In this document: positions 60,220-64,000 of the stretch, one piece after another
How positions within the stretch are numbered: position 1 is the first letter of the stretch
How the letters are laid out: every line of letters begins with the position of its first letter
DNA from: Dasyornis broadbenti
Lineage: Eukaryota; Chordata; Aves; Passeriformes; Dasyornithidae
Assembly (NCBI GenBank): GCA_013397935.1
Contig: VZRN01005839.1
Coordinates: forward strand, 2,486,180 to 2,550,179
Direction of reading: 5' to 3'
DNA length: 64,000 nucleotides
The notes under the pieces: model-generated
What the model was told of the DNA's origin: nothing
What the model saw: the letters and a program-made list of their open reading frames with translations, nothing else
The model's database searches: none
Made by a program: the position numbers and the translations under genes

Positions 60220-60351
60220 CTTTATAGCAGACCAAACAGACTGATACCTGGAATGGCTTTGTATACAGAGGAGGGACAGGATGAAGATAAAACCTTAGTT
60301 TCACCAGTATTGGTTGAATTGAATCAGGCCTTTGAAGATGTCTCATCCGAG
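60220..60351 (+). CDS. SYNE1: SYNE1 exon w36, inter-repeat segment
   Basis: 44 codons, phase 0 to phase 0, between acceptor 'cttctctctcatcag' and donor GAG|gtaatt. It begins LYSRPNRLIPGMALYTEEGQ and ends LNQAFEDVSSE. LYSRPNRL and LNQAFE.VSS are conserved; the middle is variable. Pro and Gly residues suggest a loop or linker rather than continuous helix. Confidence 0.95.
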
Positions 60352-60513
60352 GTAATTTTCAATTGTCTTTACAGCTGTCCTCCAGCAAAACCACATTTAT
60401 AGTGAAAACTCCTCCAGCTATGACCTGGAAATCCAGGCCTTTGTCAAGTATTAGAAGTTAGAAAGACTAATCTTGTACTTCTGCTCTGGACATCTCTGGT
60501 TCCTTTTGCCCAG

Positions 60514-60669
60514 GCTGGACGGGTGGAGGAGACCCTGTATCTTGAACAGAAGCTGTATGATGGTGTCACAGCCGCGTCCATGTGGCTGGATGATGTGGAA
60601 GAGCACGTCTTCGTTGCTACAGCTCTGTTGCCAGAGGAAGAAATAGAAACATATCTCTGCAAGCAAGAG
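60514..60669 (+). CDS. SYNE1: SYNE1 exon w37, spectrin-repeat rod
   Basis: 52 codons, phase 0 to phase 0, between acceptor 'ttccttttgcccag' and donor GAG|gtaaat. It begins AGRVEETLYLEQKLYDGVTA, then SMWLDDVEEHVFVATALLPE, ending ETYLCKQE. LEQKLYDGV and WLDDVEE..FVATALLPEE closely follow human. The preceding intron is only 162 bases. Confidence 0.97.
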
Positions 60670-61499
60670 GTAAATAATGCATGAATAGGACTTCCTTTTG
60701 ATTGCCTATAAGTGTGCATTTTATGTAGGGTTTAGAGGAAAAGTATTAGAATCCTGGATAAGTGACATGTCGCTGACGTAATCTCTATGTAACTGCAGTA
60801 TTCTGCTACCGGTAGAGATAACTTACCATGTAGAGAATGTTGCAGAAATCAGCAACATTTTTTTCTGTTTAACTTCTTTCTAAGTTAGCAAACCACCACA
60901 TTGTTGAAATTGAAACAAAGTGAAAAAGAGAGAGGATTTCTTTGGGATATAGAAACAGCACAAGTTCATCAACATTAATTAGGAGTTAGGGAGGGGAAAG
61001 AATGGAGTGGTGGGGAAGAGAGAAAGGCAGTAGGACAAGGGAATAACTGTTTTAAACTAAAAGAGGATAGACTCAGACTAGATATAAGGAAGAAATGTTT
61101 CACAATGAGAGTGTGGAAATACTGGAACAGGTTATCCAAAGAGGTGGTGAATGTCCCATCCTTGGAAACACTCAAAGTCAGGCTAGAGAGGTCTCTGAGC
61201 ATCCTGATTTAGTTGAAGATGTCACTATTTGCTTCAGGGGGGTTGGACTAAATGACCTTTAATCCAACCCAAATATTTCTATGGTTACACATCATTTTGT
61301 TCTAGCACTTGTTTTCTTTGGAGCAGTCTGGAATCTATATACTGTCAGAGATTACTGTAGCTGCTATCTTTTCTAGTGTGTGTGTATGCTAATAATGTAA
61401 AAAAGTCACTACATCACTGCAAAACTGACAAAGATTATGGCACTTTTTGCCTTCTTTCCGGAATATCTGATTGTCACTTCTGTTTTTTTACAAAATTAG
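60670..61499 (+). other. Intron w37-w38 with CR1 insertion
   Basis: About a third of this intron is the CR1 copy at 61030-61288; the rest is plain. Confidence 0.75.
61030..61288 (+). mobile_element. CR1 LINE 3' fragment, plus strand
   Basis: 'gataagg/aagaaatgtttcac' text, 'actggaacaggttatccaaa' and 'ggggttggactaaatgacct' match the CR1 3' region. It ends at 'atttctatggtta', a decayed tail. Confidence 0.92.
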
Positions 61500-61709
61500 T
61501 CTCTTGCCAAAGAAATCAAAGACATAACAGAAGAAGTGGATAAGAACAAGAATTTGTTTGCTCAGATATTTCCTGACAATAGGGATAACAGGGTCATTAT
61601 AGAAGACACTTTGGATTGTCTCCTGAGAAGACTGACCTTACTGGAGTCTGTGGTAAATCAGAGATGCCATCAGATGAAGGGACGGCTCCAGCAAATTGTC
61701 ACGTTCAAG
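61500..61709 (+). CDS. SYNE1: SYNE1 exon w38, spectrin-repeat rod
   Basis: 70 codons, phase 0 to phase 0, between acceptor 'tttttttacaaaattag' and donor AAG|gtatga. It begins SLAKEIKDITEEVDKNKNLF, then AQIFPDNRDNRVIIEDTLD, and ends QMKGRLQQIVTFK. VDKNKNLF and VVNQRCHQMK are landmarks shared with the remembered human protein. Confidence 0.96.
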
Positions 61710-63060
61710 GTATGAGGCCCATGTGATGGAATTAGCAGGGATATATGTCAAATGCGGATATAAAGGCTGTGAATTTTTGGTACCAAATCAAAAGAACAAG
61801 GTTGTCACACGGTTTTTTTTTTTTTTTTGAGAAATCAAACTTCTCGGGCTATGCAAAATTTGATACCATAATAACTACTCAAAATTTTAACTCTCTTCTG
61901 GAAGGCTTCTGTAACTCATGCAATCACTGTAAAATGATAATCATTTCATTCTGTTTCACCCTACTGGCATTATATAAAAGCAAGTCTGTATTGTGCAAAT
62001 ATGAAAACATGACGATAAGTGGAAAAATGTGCACTATCAGAAAACTTTTCAAACAGAGTTCAGAAATGCTTTCAGATCTTACTTGTTCTCTACCTGATCT
62101 CCTATCTTTAGTATTATTATTATCATCATTATTGTTGTCATTATCATTATCATTAATATATAAAGCCCTTCTGTAAGGTTTATTTTTAATTAAAAAACCC
62201 ATAAATTAAAAAAACTAAACAAAAGCCAAAAAACTAACAAACAAAAAAGATTCCTCGTGTCTTTAGATTAGGGTTATCTTTTCATAGATTGTTACTACTG
62301 GATTTCCTTTCAAACTCCATGATCTTTCCTCTGCAGTTACCATTTTTCAATGAAAGATGATCTGTTGCTGATGACAACAAAGTTAATTAGAATTCATTGC
62401 ATTATTCTGAGAGATTTTTGGTGTTTAGGATAATTACTGAATGTAAAAATAAGTAAAAAAACAGTAATGCACCTCTTATGTAACACTGAAAGTCTCAGAA
62501 AAATGTGCTGATAATTTTCTGTTGGGATGAATCCAAGAAAAACATGATTGTATTTTAGCAAGTAATATTTATGTGTCTGGTCTGATGAAATCGAAAAGTT
62601 TCAGCTTGTGGTTACCCCTGTAATGTGTAGAAGCCTTGTTTACCTATGTGTCACATTTCCTCAAGTTTGTAATTAAAACAGCTTGCCGTAAAAAGTAAAA
62701 CCAAGCTTGTTTACAATCTTATGAAGTTGAACAAACTGCACAAGAATAGCGTGTTTTTGTTAAATGAAGGTAATGACCCTTGGTAATTAATTATGTAATT
62801 GGAAGGCAAAAGCAGAAGTGCAGTCACGGGATATGTTTTGAATAAGAGTTGCTTTAGCTCTTAGCTCATAAATATCCAGCAATGGATTTTCAGCAATGTT
62901 AAACGTTTTTCATTGGCTAATTATGGTGCTTTTTGAATAGATTTTATGCTGTAGTGCTGACCATGTAACATTTGATACTTTAAGCTTTTTGAAACATGGA
63001 ATATTTTTCAGTTGTTTTGTGCTGCAATTGGCTATAATTTGTTGGTTTTGTCTCCTGTAG
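61710..63060 (+). other. Intron w38-w39 with low-complexity DNA
   Basis: Contains the ATT/ATC-type repeat at 62109-62160 and A-rich text at 62188-62250. A 143-codon open frame at 61745-62176 spans the repeat and is not convincing as coding. Confidence 0.7.
62109..62160 (+). repeat. Degenerate (ATT/ATC)n repeat
   Basis: About 50 bases of 'attattatcatcatta'-like trinucleotide and hexanucleotide repetition. Confidence 0.8.
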
Positions 63061-63162
63061 AATGATCTGAAGCTCATGTTTACATCGGTGGCCGATAACA
63101 AATACTCACTTCTACAGAAATTAGCAGAGGCAGCTGACAGACCAGAAACAGAACAAATGCAG
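63061..63162 (+). CDS. SYNE1: SYNE1 exon w39, last exon in window
   Basis: 34 codons, phase 0 to phase 0, between acceptor 'ttttgtctcctgtag' and donor CAG|gtatta. It begins NDLKLMFTSVADNKYSLLQK and ends RPETEQMQ. NDLK..FTS.ADNKY..LQKLA matches human nesprin-1. The next exon (expected near AIQQAEDGLKEFD in human) is not found before 64000. Confidence 0.95.
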
Positions 63163-64000
63163 GTATTACCACCTATCTGTCACTTGGGGAGAGGGGAAGA
63201 GGTAAAGTTTCTATCCACAGTATAATGGATTCTAGAGAACAGTTGCTTTTAATGGAAGAACATACATATTTACACGAAGTGTAGGAAAATGAGTATGTCT
63301 AAGGGTGTACTGCACATGTTTATAAGTAAATAAAACAAAAAGACACAACAACAAAAAAACCCTATCAAAACTGTCTTTCCTATCTCCCCAGCTGACCTGG
63401 TACCTAGTTATGCTTATACTGGGCAATATCTGAACAAAAAAAGAAAACTTCAATAAACAAAAAAAGTCCAGAGTTTTGCTAAATTGTTTGACTATTAAAC
63501 TTTATTAAGAACAGAAGGCACTTTCTTGCTCACTGGTTTATAGTAATATATTGAATACTACTCAATTTAAGGCAATAATTAGCTTTTCTTTATCAGGAAT
63601 GGCCTGATGAATAATTAATTATTTATATGAAAAGTATATATCCTGTTTTCCTGTTTCTGTTTTACCAGTGAGAAAAATGAATGACATATGCTAAGGGCCA
63701 CTTTTTAAAAATATTGCCTGTTACTGATGCTTGGTGCCAGCAGGTGACTGAATGGAAGAAACTTACTCTTCAGCTAAACAGAAATACTGGACCTCATACA
63801 CCTGACATTTAAATTTTAAAGGAGCTTATGTCTCCTGTATGACAAAGAGAGGTCACACTGTGTCTTTCTTTTCCAACTTTTGTGATGCCAAACATTGGCA
63901 ACAATTTATTTCCTGTATGATTAATTTAACTACCGACTAGGAAAACATTGTGGTAACAAAAGCAAGTGAAATTATTTGTTTCCAGAAATCTCCTTTGGCT
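63163..64000 (+). other. Intron 3' of w39 (partial)
   Basis: Plain AT-rich intron. The next coding exon is not reached. Confidence 0.75.

Larger units (their letters stand above)
1..64000 (+). other. SYNE1: SYNE1 (nesprin-1) gene body, central rod portion
   Basis: One gene spans the window. Thirty-nine exons (w1-w39) join into 2,987 codons without a stop, and the product is rich in Glu, Lys, Leu and Gln with regularly spaced Trp, as in three-helix spectrin repeats. The order of recognisable segments (EVIPWGIPQ, SICSTAQR-like, TVWQRWTRLR, SPVTEESGEEGTNSEISSPP, QEWLAQARTT, LDDVEE, DNKY) matches human nesprin-1 as I recall it. Nesprin-1 giant is anchored in the outer nuclear membrane by a C-terminal KASH domain and binds actin through N-terminal CH domains; both lie outside the window. 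The rod acts as spacer and scaffold. Loss of the human gene causes a recessive cerebellar ataxia. SYNE2 is the paralogue to exclude; the Ser/Pro linker in w27 favours SYNE1. Confidence 0.97.

Noticed and set aside
61745..62176. 143-codon plus-strand ORF
   Set aside because: It runs through a T tract and an ATT/ATC repeat in an intron, is out of context with flanking exons, and resembles no known product.
63986..64000. 'gtttccag' followed by an open stretch at the window end
   Set aside because: The codons (KSPLA) do not resemble the expected next nesprin-1 segment and too little sequence remains to judge.
1..64000. CRISPR arrays, bacterial operons, tRNA or rRNA genes
   Set aside because: None seen. 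The window is a single eukaryotic gene segment and the repeats are CR1, LTR and simple sequence.

Overview
The window is a vertebrate nuclear gene fragment, almost certainly from a bird. Short coding exons are separated by AT-rich introns with GT-AG borders. The repeats are CR1 LINEs, recognisable by the 3' tail motif 'ttctatgattctgtga' and by CR1 body text on both strands, plus a solo LTR of a type common in birds. I see no Alu, L1 or B1/B2 elements. The whole window lies inside one plus-strand gene, SYNE1 (nesprin-1), whose giant product is a spectrin-repeat rod linking the outer nuclear membrane to actin. Neither the N-terminal calponin-homology domains nor the C-terminal KASH anchor is present, so this is a middle piece of the rod. 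I recognise it because the conceptual translation follows human nesprin-1, as I remember it, exon after exon.

I placed 39 consecutive coding exons, numbered w1 to w39, from 835 to 63162. Together they hold 8,961 coding bases (2,987 codons) in one uninterrupted frame across every junction. Of the 38 introns, 34 are phase 0 and 4 are phase 2 (after w11, w13, w16 and w34). One exon, w12, is 2,161 bases and carries about a quarter of the coding sequence; the others are 102 to 338 bases. Nearly all splice sites are canonical. Exceptions are a GC donor after w24 and a weak GTTGGT donor after w33. The ends of the window are intronic.

Region by region: 1-15.0 kb holds w1-w11, with a dead partial copy of w3 in the intron after w6. 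15.8-18.0 kb is the giant exon. 18.1-35.7 kb holds w13-w25, with CR1 copies near 25.6 and 31 kb. 38.8-39.1 kb is an isolated CpG-rich segment directly abutting w26, with an ATG four codons before the w26 splice acceptor. This is best read as an internal promoter and first exon for a short isoform corresponding to mammalian CPG2, the synaptic SYNE1 product. 39.1-63.2 kb holds w26-w39, which encode the highly conserved Ser/Pro linker and the following spectrin repeats. The 43.8-50.3 kb part of this stretch carries CR1 copies, a solo LTR and a dinucleotide repeat block.

The best leads beyond ordinary annotation are the CPG2-like internal promoter with its upstream reading frames, the decayed exon copy at 7.3 kb, two frame-compatible candidate alternative exons (52.5 and 57.0 kb), the GC-AG intron, and several near-perfect intronic hairpins. 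I found no previously undescribed multi-gene system here. All comparisons with human nesprin-1 or CPG2 are from memory, not from an alignment.
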